DNA of 64,000 nucleotides, from assembly GCF_018336975.1 (NCBI RefSeq), contig NZ_CP025572.1, positions 3,102,884 through 3,166,883 of the forward strand, read 5' to 3'. Positions 11,201 to 19,331 of the stretch are shown piece by piece. Below the pieces are notes generated by a model, which saw only the letters and a list, made by a program, of their open reading frames with translations, ran no database searches and was not told where the DNA came from. Made by a program: the position numbers and the translations under genes. The DNA is from Marinomonas sp. CT5 (lineage in GTDB: Bacteria > Pseudomonadota > Gammaproteobacteria > Pseudomonadales > Marinomonadaceae). The first letter of the stretch is position 1, and every line of letters begins with the position of its first letter.

Positions 11201-11942
11201 GCCACAGGGTGCGCACCGCGGCCATAACAGACTGAGCCTGAGTCAAAGCGGCTTCCCAATCATAATCAGGCACGGCGATCTTGGCGTCCGGCTGATTATT
11301 AAGCAAATATAAGTCTTTCAGCAGCGCCTCTGGGTTCGACCAAATAGGCTGAATCAAAGCGGCCTTAGTGTCGTCCATTGGATAAAACACACTGCGCCAC
11401 ACGTCTTTTACCGCCATAGACAGCGGTGCCAGTTCGTCTGTCTCAATGGTTTGCTGGAACAGCATACGACTTTCAAAAGCATTCTGGCTCAACATTCGCT
11501 GACAAAAACCATGAATGGTAAATACCGCCGCTTCGTCCATTTGCTTTTCCGCGTAGAGCAATTTTTCAATCGCCCCTGCGCGATGTTCTGCTGACATGTT
11601 CACTATCCAATCAGCCAGAAACACATCGTCACTTTCGCCCTGCAACAAGGCTTTTCGGGCGGTTCGAATCCGACTACGAATCCGCGCTTTTAGCTCGGCT
11701 GTGGCCGCTTCGGTAAAAGTCACCACCAAAATCTGATCCACCGTCAAAGGCTTGTCTAAATCTCCAGCCTGTCCAGTTGGCACCAGCAAACGCAAATACA
11801 AATTGGCAATGGTATACGTTTTACCCGTCCCAGCACTGGCTTCTATTAAGCGTTTGCCAAACAGCGGGAAGGTTAAGGCATTCAACGGTTCAGGAACCAT
11901 ATTCAAACCTTCTGCTTGAGCGGACTCGGCAGATAAACTCAT
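8250..11942 (-). CDS. recB: RecBCD enzyme subunit RecB (3'-5' helicase/nuclease)
   Basis: UvrD-type helicase plus nuclease of RecBCD. Walker A EASAGTGKTYT lies near residue 35, the DEFQDTD box marks Walker B, IGDPKQAIYAFRGAD follows, and the C-terminal nuclease motif (FIDLLFEYQGRYYVLDYKSN) is near residue 1115 with its Asp-Tyr-Lys. Length is 1230 residues. The start at 11942 is set by TTGGAGG just upstream and by the ATGA overlap with the recC stop. A longer reading to 11978 is open but lacks a ribosome site. Confidence 0.96.
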   Translation of the reverse strand: MSLSAESAQAEGLNMVPEPLNALTFPLFGKRLIEASAGTGKTYTIANLYLRLLVPTGQAGDLDKPLTVDQILVVTFTEAATAELKARIRSRIRTARKALLQGESDDVFLADWIVNMSAEHRAGAIEKLLYAEKQMDEAAVFTIHGFCQRMLSQNAFESRMLFQQTIETDELAPLSMAVKDVWRSVFYPMDDTKAALIQPIWSNPEALLKDLYLLNNQPDAKIAVPDYDWEAALTQAQSVMAAVRTLWLEQSQDIIDALERSGIKRTFWRKDPSKDIQAMTQWANSTRFELDKSLEKFDTNEHVSRLSKGGDLPAHEFFALVQTLRESFPDAGRLKAVLLTQLWQQTQERMKRWKRSTQSLTFTDLLTSLDAALAQDEAGKLAERIRHLYPIALIDEFQDTDAVQYRIFSTIYEQAQVDQNALGLIMIGDPKQAIYAFRGADIYTYLAAKKRVDSVYSLATNYRSSAAMIQAVNGLFITQAEPFRVTGIPFVEVQDRGIATGFSRQGEAQSALQFLYQGSDEPVSAKEYRQTMAESCAAHLHQLLLEGQQGTSLINGQGVRPKDVALLVTNFSQANDLKDALRRRGISSVYLSDKGSVFETVEARELLIVLTAILSIGQESKLRSALATSLVDWSLEELDTLNHDDVVYEKWGQAFRNYLALWDKQGLLPMLREFMQDVSLAANILSHTGGERRLTDFLHLTEKLQQKSLELDSKEGVLRYLRLAIQNPNGNSDEQKIRLETDAELVRIVTIHKSKGLEYPIVYLPFAFTPYRDQGGSALYHDEQQQLWIAIDPDEAQTEQHKEELYAAEIRLAYVALTRSKEACFIGAMDVGKKSNKTRGAVSDVHLSGVGALIGEGEPFEAGDLYPSIERLCERYQDGQMQLLDLPDEPPVLPRFKMIQAEPVEPKARDFTGRVERDWWVGSYSSLVVEDKEHHDESVPGLDEMTRFVDPLLDEMEALESPKEPEKNRFTFPKGAKPGTFLHDTLEGKALHEVSDNPSFNDLLKTSHHKLLADFYQRQGFEEWQDVLSDWLPDIVNTELMSGVSLGRLTPSACRKEMEFFIPVTGMNALQLDRISREHDDVSKVAPMIQDRPLKGMLKGFIDLLFEYQGRYYVLDYKSNYLGEDFADYEPEKLVHAMAEHRYDLQYQLYTLALHRLLKQRLPNYDYEKHVGGVVYLFLRGMKPRQQSGIFHSRLTLEHVNALDALFSGDRLEKGQSDSANEGAVQYGLF

Positions 11943-14900
11943 TCTATGACCTCCAAGTGACGATGCATGGGCAACCAAATTTGCTCACACAAGGAGACAA
12001 ACTGCGCCTTTTGACGATTCAAGTCCGGAAAATAACGCTGCCAATAGGCATCATCGACTTCACTGCGAGTAAACGCAGAGCTGTTGTCTTGATAAAGTTT
12101 CAACGCCTGCTCCCAAGCGATATCAGCATCTTCAAGGGTCTTGCTGGAACAATAACTCTTGCACCATGCGTCCGCGCTTTTCGCTGGCAAAGCAATCGGC
12201 TGACACAAGCCTTGTTGCAACAAGGCCAGCATAGTATTCAGATAATCTTGAGCGTCGTTCGGTGGAATGATAATAAAACTGTGCTGTAGCAACTTGCCCG
12301 TTTTGGTCAAATTAATTAGGTGGTGCTCTTTTGGTGTTCCTTGCGCGCACAAGGCCAAGTGTTCGATCCACGCCTGCATTTTTTGATGTGCCGATAAATC
12401 ACCAATGCGATAAGACAAGCGCGTCGTCGCCGTTGGCAAATCCAACCAGGCTTGCAGCACAATGCTGCCCATCGTCAAATTCACTTCAATGGGCTCGCAC
12501 TCTTCCAGCGCGTAACCTTGCAAAACAGACAATAACTGACGACATTGGCCACGGCTCTGCTGCAAAGACAAACGGCCTAATGCCCCGTAAGGTAACGCGC
12601 CCATCAAGGACAAACGCTCGACAAACGACGCTTCATCGCCTTTCAACATGGCTTGCAGCAAGTTTTCTCGTAATTGGTAACCCGCTAAGCCATCCAGCGC
12701 GAAGGGTTCATCTTCTTTTTCTTCCTCTTCTTGCAGGCTTAAATAGGCTTTCAATCGACGCTGAGTAAAGTAGCGAGTCGGGTGCCCGATGAATCGTGAC
12801 AATTCATCCAGCGCTAAATCTATCCTTGGTTGTTCCAAGCCCTCCAATGGAGAAAACACCTGAGCCTCATCGTCTACAGGAACGCTAAGCAAAGCGGGCA
12901 ACCATTGCTCGTCGTAGCTGTATAAACGGGCATCTTGTGTCCGATTTGCCAAGGCTGAATCCGCCGTTTGTGGGTTGGAATAATAAGCCGCATTAAAGGG
13001 CTGCAAAGGATGTTCAAGAATCAAGCGTTCAAATAACGCCTTTTGCGCGTCGTCTGGTGCCAGTGCCTCATCCCCTGAAAACACACAGCTTTGACCTATG
13101 TATTCCAGCAGTTCACTGACTAATATGGACGGATTCTTCTCACTGTTATCTTGAATGCTGCGACCAACATAACTGATGTAAAAACAATCTCGTGCCGACA
13201 TCAGCGCTTCGAGGAACAGGTATTTGTCGTCTTCTCGTCGGCTTCGGTCGCCACTGCGATATTGCCCAACCATAAGATCAAAGCCCACAGGCGCCACGCT
13301 TCGCGGGTAATCCCCTTCGTTTAAACCCAGTACATAAATCACTTTAAATGGCACAGAGCGCATGGGCATCAGAGTACAAAAATTGACTCGCCCGGCTAAA
13401 AAGCGCTGCCCACCTTGGGACTCTTGCAACAAGGGCGATAACAATTGACGGATCACTTGTTGATCCAATGGCGCATCAAAATGGGCTTGCTGCCACTGCA
13501 GGGTCAACGCGTCTAGCTGCTTGCTGAGCAAGGCGGGAAAACCGTCGTCCTCCTCCACCAAGAAAAAGCGATCAGCCAAATAATACAAAGTAGAAATCCA
13601 CTCTTTAGGAGCAAGAGATTCCATCAGTTTGGCTTGGGCGTCATTAATGGCGACCAAAAAATCCGCCAATTTGCCCGCCACAGAGGCTTCCAAACCTTCT
13701 ACATCACCGTAACTGAGCGTGCCTTCCCAAATATGATCATGGCCCATGGCATAACCCAATAACATGCGGCGCACGCCATTGAGCCAAGTGTGGGATTCTT
13801 GCATGGGCAAATCATGCTGTTGCGCGGTGTTGCCATCCAGCCCCCAACGAATGCCTACTTCGGTCGCCCACTGGCGAATGCGTTCTAGCTCGTCAGCGGT
13901 CAGTTCAAAACGCGCTAACACGGCTGGCACTTCCAACACACTGATCAGTTCTGACAAGGTAAAACGGCTTTCACCTAAGCCCAGCAAATACAAATACGCG
14001 TCGACGATGGGATTTTCCATGCCGCCAGATTGGTCGATCAAGGCAAATGGAATGTGCTTTCTGCCCTGCGCGTTACCTTTAACCGAGCCGAAAACCGCCT
14101 TAACGAACGGGCTATAAGTATTCACATCGGGCAACATGACGATGACATCTTTTGGTGTCAGGCTCGGATCTGTCTCGAACATATGCAAAAGCTGATCGTG
14201 CAGCACTTCCACTTCGCGCAAAGGGCTGTGGCACAAATGCACACGAATACTTTGATCATCGGCAGCGATAGGATGTCGATAGCTCGAATCGCGAATCTTG
14301 GCGTCTCGCTCTTGCTGTGAACCATGGTTTTCTAGGGACAGCACATCTTGCTGAATCCACTGCAATAGACCACTGGATTCATCATTTAGGTAGTCTTCAA
14401 ACACTTCTAATTCGTTATCGGCCATTTCTTGTAGCTGGGCGATATAATCACGACCAAGTCGCCCCCAGCTTGCCAACAATGGGTTTGCGTCCAAATGCAA
14501 GGTATCGGTACTCAAGCCCGGCTTGAGTGTTTGACGTTTAATCTCTCGACCCAAGTAGTGTTTATCGACCACATCCCCCCAGTAAAAACGGCAAGGGTTC
14601 TGCAAGAATAAATGCACATCAATCCAGCCAGAAGCGGCCAGCACTCGAAGAGACTCAAGGGTATTGGGTGGTAGCGAAGACACACCAAAAATAAAAATTC
14701 GCTCTGGCACACCCGCAGGACGCCCTCTAGACTGGGTCGCCTCATGCAGGGCTTCGATCAAGTTTCCTCTATGATACAAAGAAGTCCCTTGCTGACTAAC
14801 ATCGGCCACCAGATCACGCCACAAAATGGCTTGCCAAGGTTGCTGATCAAACAACGCCTGCAACGCTTTATCATCCGTATTGGCTGACTCCCAAGTCTTG

Positions 14901-15337
14901 ATCCAATCAGGACGATACACCAAATATTGGTCGTAAATATCGGCAATGCTACTGCACAACTGAAAACGCCTAATTTGCGTGTCGTCTTCTTGCAGATACC
15001 AACTCAACGCCTGAAACTCAGGTTCCGCCAAACGCGCATCTAACAAACGCATTAAACGCCATACCAAAAAAGGTTTGTTAAATTCACTCTGTGCCGGAAT
15101 ATCATCCAGTGTGTGCGCAAAGGTTTGCCACACAAAGGTAGAAGGCAAAGGAAACACCAACCCCGCGGCAATGGAATGGGATTCAGCCAAATACATTTTC
15201 AACCATTGTGCCATGCCAGGGTTTTGCACCAAGATGGCTTCATCATCAAACGGATTTTCTGGCGGTGAAACAGCCAAAATCTTCGCAAGCAACACAGCCA
15301 AATCTTCTAGACGGTTACTTGTGTAAAGTTGAAACAT
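11939..15337 (-). CDS. recC: RecBCD enzyme subunit RecC (Chi recognition)
   Basis: Scaffold and Chi-scanning subunit of RecBCD, 1132 residues. The N-terminal LYTSNRLEDLA, QNPGMAQWLK and FPLPSTFVW blocks are hallmarks of the family, as are FIFGVSSLPP near residue 215 and LGLNEGDYPR near 670. It is the promoter-proximal gene of the rec operon. AGGA lies seven bases before the ATG. The prophage left end sits about 180 bases upstream, so the operon's promoter must lie in that short stretch or within phage DNA. Confidence 0.96.
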   Translation of the reverse strand: MFQLYTSNRLEDLAVLLAKILAVSPPENPFDDEAILVQNPGMAQWLKMYLAESHSIAAGLVFPLPSTFVWQTFAHTLDDIPAQSEFNKPFLVWRLMRLLDARLAEPEFQALSWYLQEDDTQIRRFQLCSSIADIYDQYLVYRPDWIKTWESANTDDKALQALFDQQPWQAILWRDLVADVSQQGTSLYHRGNLIEALHEATQSRGRPAGVPERIFIFGVSSLPPNTLESLRVLAASGWIDVHLFLQNPCRFYWGDVVDKHYLGREIKRQTLKPGLSTDTLHLDANPLLASWGRLGRDYIAQLQEMADNELEVFEDYLNDESSGLLQWIQQDVLSLENHGSQQERDAKIRDSSYRHPIAADDQSIRVHLCHSPLREVEVLHDQLLHMFETDPSLTPKDVIVMLPDVNTYSPFVKAVFGSVKGNAQGRKHIPFALIDQSGGMENPIVDAYLYLLGLGESRFTLSELISVLEVPAVLARFELTADELERIRQWATEVGIRWGLDGNTAQQHDLPMQESHTWLNGVRRMLLGYAMGHDHIWEGTLSYGDVEGLEASVAGKLADFLVAINDAQAKLMESLAPKEWISTLYYLADRFFLVEEDDGFPALLSKQLDALTLQWQQAHFDAPLDQQVIRQLLSPLLQESQGGQRFLAGRVNFCTLMPMRSVPFKVIYVLGLNEGDYPRSVAPVGFDLMVGQYRSGDRSRREDDKYLFLEALMSARDCFYISYVGRSIQDNSEKNPSILVSELLEYIGQSCVFSGDEALAPDDAQKALFERLILEHPLQPFNAAYYSNPQTADSALANRTQDARLYSYDEQWLPALLSVPVDDEAQVFSPLEGLEQPRIDLALDELSRFIGHPTRYFTQRRLKAYLSLQEEEEKEDEPFALDGLAGYQLRENLLQAMLKGDEASFVERLSLMGALPYGALGRLSLQQSRGQCRQLLSVLQGYALEECEPIEVNLTMGSIVLQAWLDLPTATTRLSYRIGDLSAHQKMQAWIEHLALCAQGTPKEHHLINLTKTGKLLQHSFIIIPPNDAQDYLNTMLALLQQGLCQPIALPAKSADAWCKSYCSSKTLEDADIAWEQALKLYQDNSSAFTRSEVDDAYWQRYFPDLNRQKAQFVSLCEQIWLPMHRHLEVIE

Positions 15338-15516
15338 GCACGAATCCTAGGCTTCAGAATAAGAGTCAAAAACAGTAACAGAGGACAAAAACTCACTCGT
15401 TCTGTCATTTAAGCAGCGATTTAGACAGCAATGCCAAACAATGAATAAGCGTAACCTTGGTAGAACCAAAAAAGAAGGACTGAATGCTTTAAATAAATAG
15501 GGAATGCGTCATTTAG

Positions 15517-15532
15517 TGGTGGAGCCTAGCGC
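15517..15532 (-). other. Possible attachment core: tRNA/tmRNA-like 3' end
   Basis: On the minus strand this reads GCGCTAGGCTCCACCA. The ending GCTCCACCA is the acceptor-stem 3' strand and CCA tail typical of tRNA-Ala and tmRNA genes. There is no T-arm before it, so it is at most a displaced 3' fragment, as expected at the end of an element distal to its integrase. Confidence 0.35.
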
Positions 15533-15594
15533 AATTAAATAGAACAAAAAAACCGTTGATTTTATTGAGGTTTATTTTAATCCATTAAGAATAA

Positions 15595-15615
15595 ACCCCC
15601 ATAAACACCCCCATA
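15595..15615. repeat. Two direct ACCCCCATA repeats, putative integrase arm sites
   Basis: ACCCCCATA occurs at 15595-15603 and again at 15607-15615, a 12-base repeat distance. Near-identical ACCCCCATT lies at 63988-63996, upstream of the integrase start at the other end of the element. The same orientation at both ends fits arm-type binding sites of the integrase. Confidence 0.45.
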
Positions 15616-15667
15616 ATTAAAATCTTAGAGGGTCTTTGATGGTAAGGCCCTCGGCTAACTAAACATC

Positions 15668-16507
15668 TTAATGCGTCTGCTGTGAAGATAAAAGAGATTG
15701 TTGTTTCCAGCCATCGACAGATCTTTTTGAGCTATGGGAGTAGATACAAAACATACGCTCACGAACACCGGCAAAAAACTTTGGATTAAGTCCCTTTAAT
15801 GCTGGGTAAATCGTGCCGTTAAAGTCTTGGGTTAATTTCTCAGCATGGCTGTGGATAAAGATAAGCTCTTTTTCCAATGAGGTCGTTGTGGCTTCAAGTG
15901 CTGCCACTCTGCTCTCTAATTCTGCGTTTGGATTGGCAATAGGAGCGTCTAGTCGGCCAATGTATTCACCTTCAATAGCTCTTTGCACAAACTCCACACC
16001 CCTCTCTACTTGATCAACTGTGGCCTCTTCAATATGAGCAACACCAAGATAACCGTTTACCATTTTCCAAACGCTTGCATAGTCAGCTGGCTCGCCAGCA
16101 TGAGAGCGAGCATTTGCCAATGAGCGAACACAAATATTCAACGCTTTTCGTTCGGTGGTATCAGAAAGTCTTGGTTGCGTTACAAGCTGATCAAAAGCAC
16201 GGATAACATGAAGATGGAATTTTGGACTGATCCACATTGCATACGCATACACCAGCTCTTTGCAGACCCAAGTGCCAGGACTCCCCCCACCTTTCCTAGT
16301 TTTGATAGCTAAGCACATATCTGTGCTTTGGGTTACTTCTTCGATCAATTCTTTTGTTTGGTCTGTACGTACAAAAAGGCTTGGTCGATGGTTGTTTTTT
16401 GCACCGGACACTTTGTGTAGATCATTAAGAGAATACAAACCATCTAAGATTCGTATTTCTTCTGACAAGATATGGAGCTTATGTGCTTTGGTTGCTATGA
16501 TTCCCAT
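15668..16507 (-). CDS. KilA-N domain phage antirepressor-like protein
   Basis: 279 residues. Residues ~20-110 form a KilA-N DNA-binding domain: YSLNDLHKVSG, RKGGGSPGTWV and ELVYAYAMWISPKFHLHVIRAF. A coiled-coil segment follows (ELESRVAALEATTTSLEKELIF, ~193-214) and then an uncharacterised C-terminus. KilA-N proteins of this layout act as phage antirepressors or regulators. It lies downstream of a small Arc-like gene on the same strand, repeating the arc-ant order of P22 immI. The target repressor is not known; CI of this prophage is the obvious candidate. Confidence 0.75.
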   Translation of the reverse strand: MGIIATKAHKLHILSEEIRILDGLYSLNDLHKVSGAKNNHRPSLFVRTDQTKELIEEVTQSTDMCLAIKTRKGGGSPGTWVCKELVYAYAMWISPKFHLHVIRAFDQLVTQPRLSDTTERKALNICVRSLANARSHAGEPADYASVWKMVNGYLGVAHIEEATVDQVERGVEFVQRAIEGEYIGRLDAPIANPNAELESRVAALEATTTSLEKELIFIHSHAEKLTQDFNGTIYPALKGLNPKFFAGVRERMFCIYSHSSKRSVDGWKQQSLLSSQQTH

Positions 16508-16586
16508 TAGGAACTCTCCTATATTTGCTATGTGGGTTGTTTCTAAATGAGTCTCAGGAGTGGCTGCTCTTGAGGCTCTTCTTTTT

Positions 16587-16736
16587 TTACTTGCTTAACT
16601 GCTCTTGCTCCTTCACTTTCCTCAACTCCCGCACGATTAAATTGTTCATCGAACGATCTTCTTTTTTCGCCTTATCTTTCACCCACTCCTTAAGTTCTTC
16701 AGGAATGCGCAATTGAAATGCCACATCTTTTCTCAT
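16587..16736 (-). CDS. Arc-family ribbon-helix-helix repressor, 49 residues
   Basis: Short ORF beginning MRKDVAFQLRIPEELKEW at 16736. The pattern of a beta strand (VAFQLRIP), helix (EELKEWVKDKAKK), turn (EDRSMNN) and helix (LIVRELRKV) is the Arc/MetJ fold and resembles P22 Arc in size. It starts just after the operator-like spacer and precedes the KilA-N gene by 79 bases. By analogy it should shut off its own promoter and thus the antirepressor. Confidence 0.75.
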   Translation of the reverse strand: MRKDVAFQLRIPEELKEWVKDKAKKEDRSMNNLIVRELRKVKEQEQLSK

Positions 16737-16784
16737 GCTGTACTCCATTTTATTCTATTGAGCGCTTATAGTATCAGTTTTGGC

Positions 16785-16816
16785 TACCATTGAATTGTGG
16801 TATCACTTGAATACCA
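16785..16816. promoter_or_regulatory. Operator-like inverted repeats between the divergent Arc-type genes
   Basis: The 110-base spacer contains TACCA at 16785-16789 facing TGGTA at 16798-16802, and TGGTAT at 16798-16803 facing ATACCA at 16811-16816. The shared TACCA/TGGTA half-sites overlap, as expected for operators of ribbon-helix-helix repressors controlling two divergent promoters. Confidence 0.5.
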
Positions 16817-16847
16817 TGTCAATACTAAATTTTTTTGAGCACTCGTT

Positions 16848-17252
16848 ATGACCAAGCGAAACCCACAAATTAATGTCCGTTTGCCTGAAGAGTTGAAGCA
16901 AATGGTTCACGATAGGGCTGAGAAAAACGGCAGGTCTGTAAACTCTGAGATTGTTGAAATAATTGAGAGGGCCGTATTTTTAGGGGATTCTGGTGCTGGC
17001 CTCATATCAGCCGAGCATGCTAGAAAAATGTCCAATGCGGTAAGAAGAGAGGCGTACTCAGTATTCTTAGGTATTTGCATTGAGCAAATTAAAGCGGCCT
17101 ACGAGTCTGGTGATGACACGGCAATCGCGGAATTTCACTTAATTGAATCAGAGCAAGCATTTGACGAGACTGTTCCGAAAGTAAAAGCAAAACTAGAAGA
17201 GCTGGGTTATACATGTGATATTGACATGGGGGGACTAGTGATTAACTTCTAA
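16848..17252 (+). CDS. Arc/Mnt-like ribbon-helix-helix regulator with extra C-terminal domain
   Basis: 134 residues. Residues 1-48 are a ribbon-helix-helix DNA-binding domain (PQINVRLPEELKQMV, then EKNGRSVNSEIVEIIERA), close to Mnt/Arc. The following ~85 residues are an unassigned helical region that may oligomerise. It is divergent from the 49-residue Arc-like gene across a spacer with shared inverted repeats, reproducing the mnt/arc arrangement of P22 immI. It ends at a clear terminator. Confidence 0.75.
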   Translation: MTKRNPQINVRLPEELKQMVHDRAEKNGRSVNSEIVEIIERAVFLGDSGAGLISAEHARKMSNAVRREAYSVFLGICIEQIKAAYESGDDTAIAEFHLIESEQAFDETVPKVKAKLEELGYTCDIDMGGLVINF

Positions 17253-17260
17253 AATAGAAA

Positions 17261-17290
17261 AAATCAGCGCTAACCAATGCGCTGTTTTTA
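17261..17290 (+). terminator. Terminator after the Mnt-like gene
   Basis: Stem CAGCGC (17265-17270) / GCGCTG (17279-17284) with an eight-base loop and five Ts. It separates the rightward Mnt-like gene from the leftward lipoprotein gene. Confidence 0.8.
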
Positions 17291-17336
17291 GTGAAATATA
17301 CTGTACTAAACTAGACTCAAGCGCTTTAGGTGCGAA

Positions 17337-18305
17337 TTACTTGCAGCCTAATATGCTAGTAACAATGTCATGGCGATATGAAATAGTTACTTCCCCGTAG
17401 TAATCTGCATTCATATAAAAACCCACTATATCGTACTGTAGCGCTTGAGGGCTTCCTATAATTTGATGTACCACAGATCTCTTCATCCCTTTTTCAACCA
17501 AACACGCCTTCCGCTCTACTGCTTTTTTATCAAGAATAGCTTTGTTAATCTTTTGCTTTATCTCAGCAAGTTCCCGATCCGCTTTATCTTGTTCTAAACT
17601 AAGCGAGATAGCCCTATTGGACGCTTCCGTCAATTGCTCCTTTGATTTAAGTAACTCCTCGCGACGAGTTTCATTAACGATCTCGTTAACGACAAGTTTT
17701 TTTCTCAGCTCGATATTTTTACTTTGAGTAGACTCTAGCTCTATTTTTTGCTCAGAAAGAACTTTATTCAAACGATCAATGTCTTTTTGTGTCGACTTAG
17801 ATTTTATTGCCTCTAACATCAGCGCTAGGTTCTTCTCAGGGTCAACTGATACCTTGGCCTTAATGTAATACTGGCTTCCATTCCAGCTTTCCTCTAATGG
17901 CTCAATCTTGTTAATACCGTTAGAAAAAGTTTGAATCTTCGACGAGACTTCACGTCTCAAGTTGCCATCCATGCCAGTTTCATTTATATCTAAATAATGC
18001 TCAATATATATGCCAATCTCTTCATTAACTATTGTCGTTAATTGATCTATCGCATTTTTCCTTGCTACTACCTTGCTATCAAATGCACTAGCTTGATATG
18101 TATAATCTCGGATAATTACATACGGTTCTTTGCTTTTTGGAGAGATCTCTGGCTTTCTATTTAGAGAAACAGATTCATTAAAAGAGTGTTTTTGATTTTC
18201 CACAGAAGGCTTTACAAAACTCGAATCTACAACGTTTGGGGTGTTTTCTTCTACTTGTGCAGCACATCCAGCCACCAAAACCACTATGAGCATAATCCAT
18301 TTCAT
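17337..18305 (-). CDS. Putative lipoprotein with central coiled coil
   Basis: 322 residues. A signal sequence ending in the lipobox LVAGC near residues 10-14 predicts a lipid-anchored envelope protein. Residues ~160-275 are rich in Glu/Lys/Leu and read as a long coiled coil. The last ~45 residues (GMKRSVVHQIIGSPQAL, YYGEVTISY) resemble the SmpA/OmlA-type fold in which a GM-x-VxxxxGxP motif precedes beta strands. It sits in the prophage cargo block next to a secreted nuclease. Function unknown; a lysogenic conversion role is a guess. Confidence 0.65.
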   Translation of the reverse strand: MKWIMLIVVLVAGCAAQVEENTPNVVDSSFVKPSVENQKHSFNESVSLNRKPEISPKSKEPYVIIRDYTYQASAFDSKVVARKNAIDQLTTIVNEEIGIYIEHYLDINETGMDGNLRREVSSKIQTFSNGINKIEPLEESWNGSQYYIKAKVSVDPEKNLALMLEAIKSKSTQKDIDRLNKVLSEQKIELESTQSKNIELRKKLVVNEIVNETRREELLKSKEQLTEASNRAISLSLEQDKADRELAEIKQKINKAILDKKAVERKACLVEKGMKRSVVHQIIGSPQALQYDIVGFYMNADYYGEVTISYRHDIVTSILGCK

Positions 18306-18332
18306 TTAAACCATTCCTATTATTAAATATTT

Positions 18333-19022
18333 CTAACGTATAGTTATCTGTATTCCATATTTTTTCAATACTCGTTCATACCTTGCCTTGTACTGTGTTT
18401 GGTTTTTTGGCGGTTGCCACTCATCAAGCCCTTTTGCACCCTTTTGGCGGTTTAATGAAGCCTCCACTGCAACTAGATTGACCGGATCGTTAGCAAACTG
18501 CTCTCGTTTTTCTTTGCTCCATTTATCAGCACCATTATCCCAAGCCCATTTCAATGGCACGATGTGGTCTATATCTATCTTTGACGCGTCAAAGATAACT
18601 TCACCTGAGTACATCGAAATCCAACGACCAAACGTTACTCGACACTCTCTATCATCGGAGAAACGAACAGGCGCTGTAGACAGAGAAATCAAAATTTCTT
18701 GGCGGGTGTTTTGACAGTCTTTATCTTCATCAGCCCAGCCTCTTCCAAATTCGTCGCGACTGTATTTGGTTGGTGTTTCTGATACGACTTTAGGCTTTGA
18801 CTGTGAGGTGTAGCTTTGGCCTTTGGGTAATCGGCCACCACTAGCAAGGCACTGATCTAATGTGTCGTATGAAGTAAAGTTCTTGGTTCGGCTGTAATAC
18901 TGAGAGCCTGGTGTATGGCAAATAGCTGATTTAGACTTTTTTACGATTTCACTAGCTTGTGATGAAGCTGATAAAACCAGTAAAATAACTATTAAAATAT
19001 GACTATGAAAAAACGTCACCAC
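18333..19022 (-). CDS. Secreted HNH endonuclease (GmrSD C-terminal/DUF1524-like)
   Basis: A signal peptide (VVTFFHSHILIVILLVLSAS, then SQAS) is followed by a linker and an HNH-type nuclease domain. The core is KIDIDHIVPLKWAWDNGA with the catalytic DH, then NLVAVEASLNRQKG as the Asn motif. The GTG at 19022 is preferred because AGGAG lies seven bases upstream; a TTG at 19067 and an ATG at 19049 lack ribosome sites. The protein should act outside the cytoplasm, cleaving extracellular or incoming DNA. It follows no obvious phage function and looks like cargo. Confidence 0.75.
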   Translation of the reverse strand: MVTFFHSHILIVILLVLSASSQASEIVKKSKSAICHTPGSQYYSRTKNFTSYDTLDQCLASGGRLPKGQSYTSQSKPKVVSETPTKYSRDEFGRGWADEDKDCQNTRQEILISLSTAPVRFSDDRECRVTFGRWISMYSGEVIFDASKIDIDHIVPLKWAWDNGADKWSKEKREQFANDPVNLVAVEASLNRQKGAKGLDEWQPPKNQTQYKARYERVLKKYGIQITIR

Positions 19023-19151
19023 TCTATAACTCCTAACCTTCTGCAACATGTATATAGAAAAAATCAATTAGCAAATTAAACCGCATAGCACGATACTGTA
19101 CAGACCTTAATAACAAGATGTTTTTTGAACAAGACGTTCAGAGGTAAGTCT

Positions 19152-19331
19152 ATGTCCACAGTATCATTTGAAAGACCATTCGTTGTCGAAGATAAAGAAG
19201 CTAGCCTTCAGTTTTTGAAAGACATCGAGTCGCCAATTACTGTTAAAGTTGCAAAGCGCAACCTTAACAAAGATAGCAACAAAGGTATGCAGCTATTAAA
19301 ACAACGATTCTCTCACTCAGGAAAATCTTAG
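19152..19331 (+). CDS. Antitoxin-like small protein upstream of GNAT gene
   Basis: 59 residues from an ATG preceded by AGAGGT. The N-terminal half is acidic (FVVEDKEASLQFLKDIE). The C-terminal half is basic and ends GMQLLKQRFSHSGKS, a tail layout I associate with small antitoxins encoded before GNAT or RelE-type toxins. The stop overlaps the following GNAT reading frame, which is typical of toxin-antitoxin pairs. Assignment rests on size, charge pattern and context, not on a named family. Confidence 0.5.
   Translation: MSTVSFERPFVVEDKEASLQFLKDIESPITVKVAKRNLNKDSNKGMQLLKQRFSHSGKS

Larger units (their letters stand above)
15338..15667. other. Chromosome-prophage junction region (no gene)
   Basis: About 330 bases without a convincing open frame. 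It holds, in order, the short upstream region of recC, a tRNA/tmRNA-like 3'-end fragment at 15517-15532 and two ACCCCCATA repeats at 15595-15615. The sequence then enters the leftward antirepressor gene. I read this as the left prophage end. The exact crossover point cannot be fixed because the other junction is outside the window. Confidence 0.6.

Noticed and set aside
12331..12768. 145-residue open frame opposite recC, and similar ones at 11777, 10461, 13764 and 6697
   Set aside because: They lie wholly inside well-supported recB/recC/recD genes on the other strand, have no ribosome site and show no recognisable motif; they come from codon bias of the true gene.
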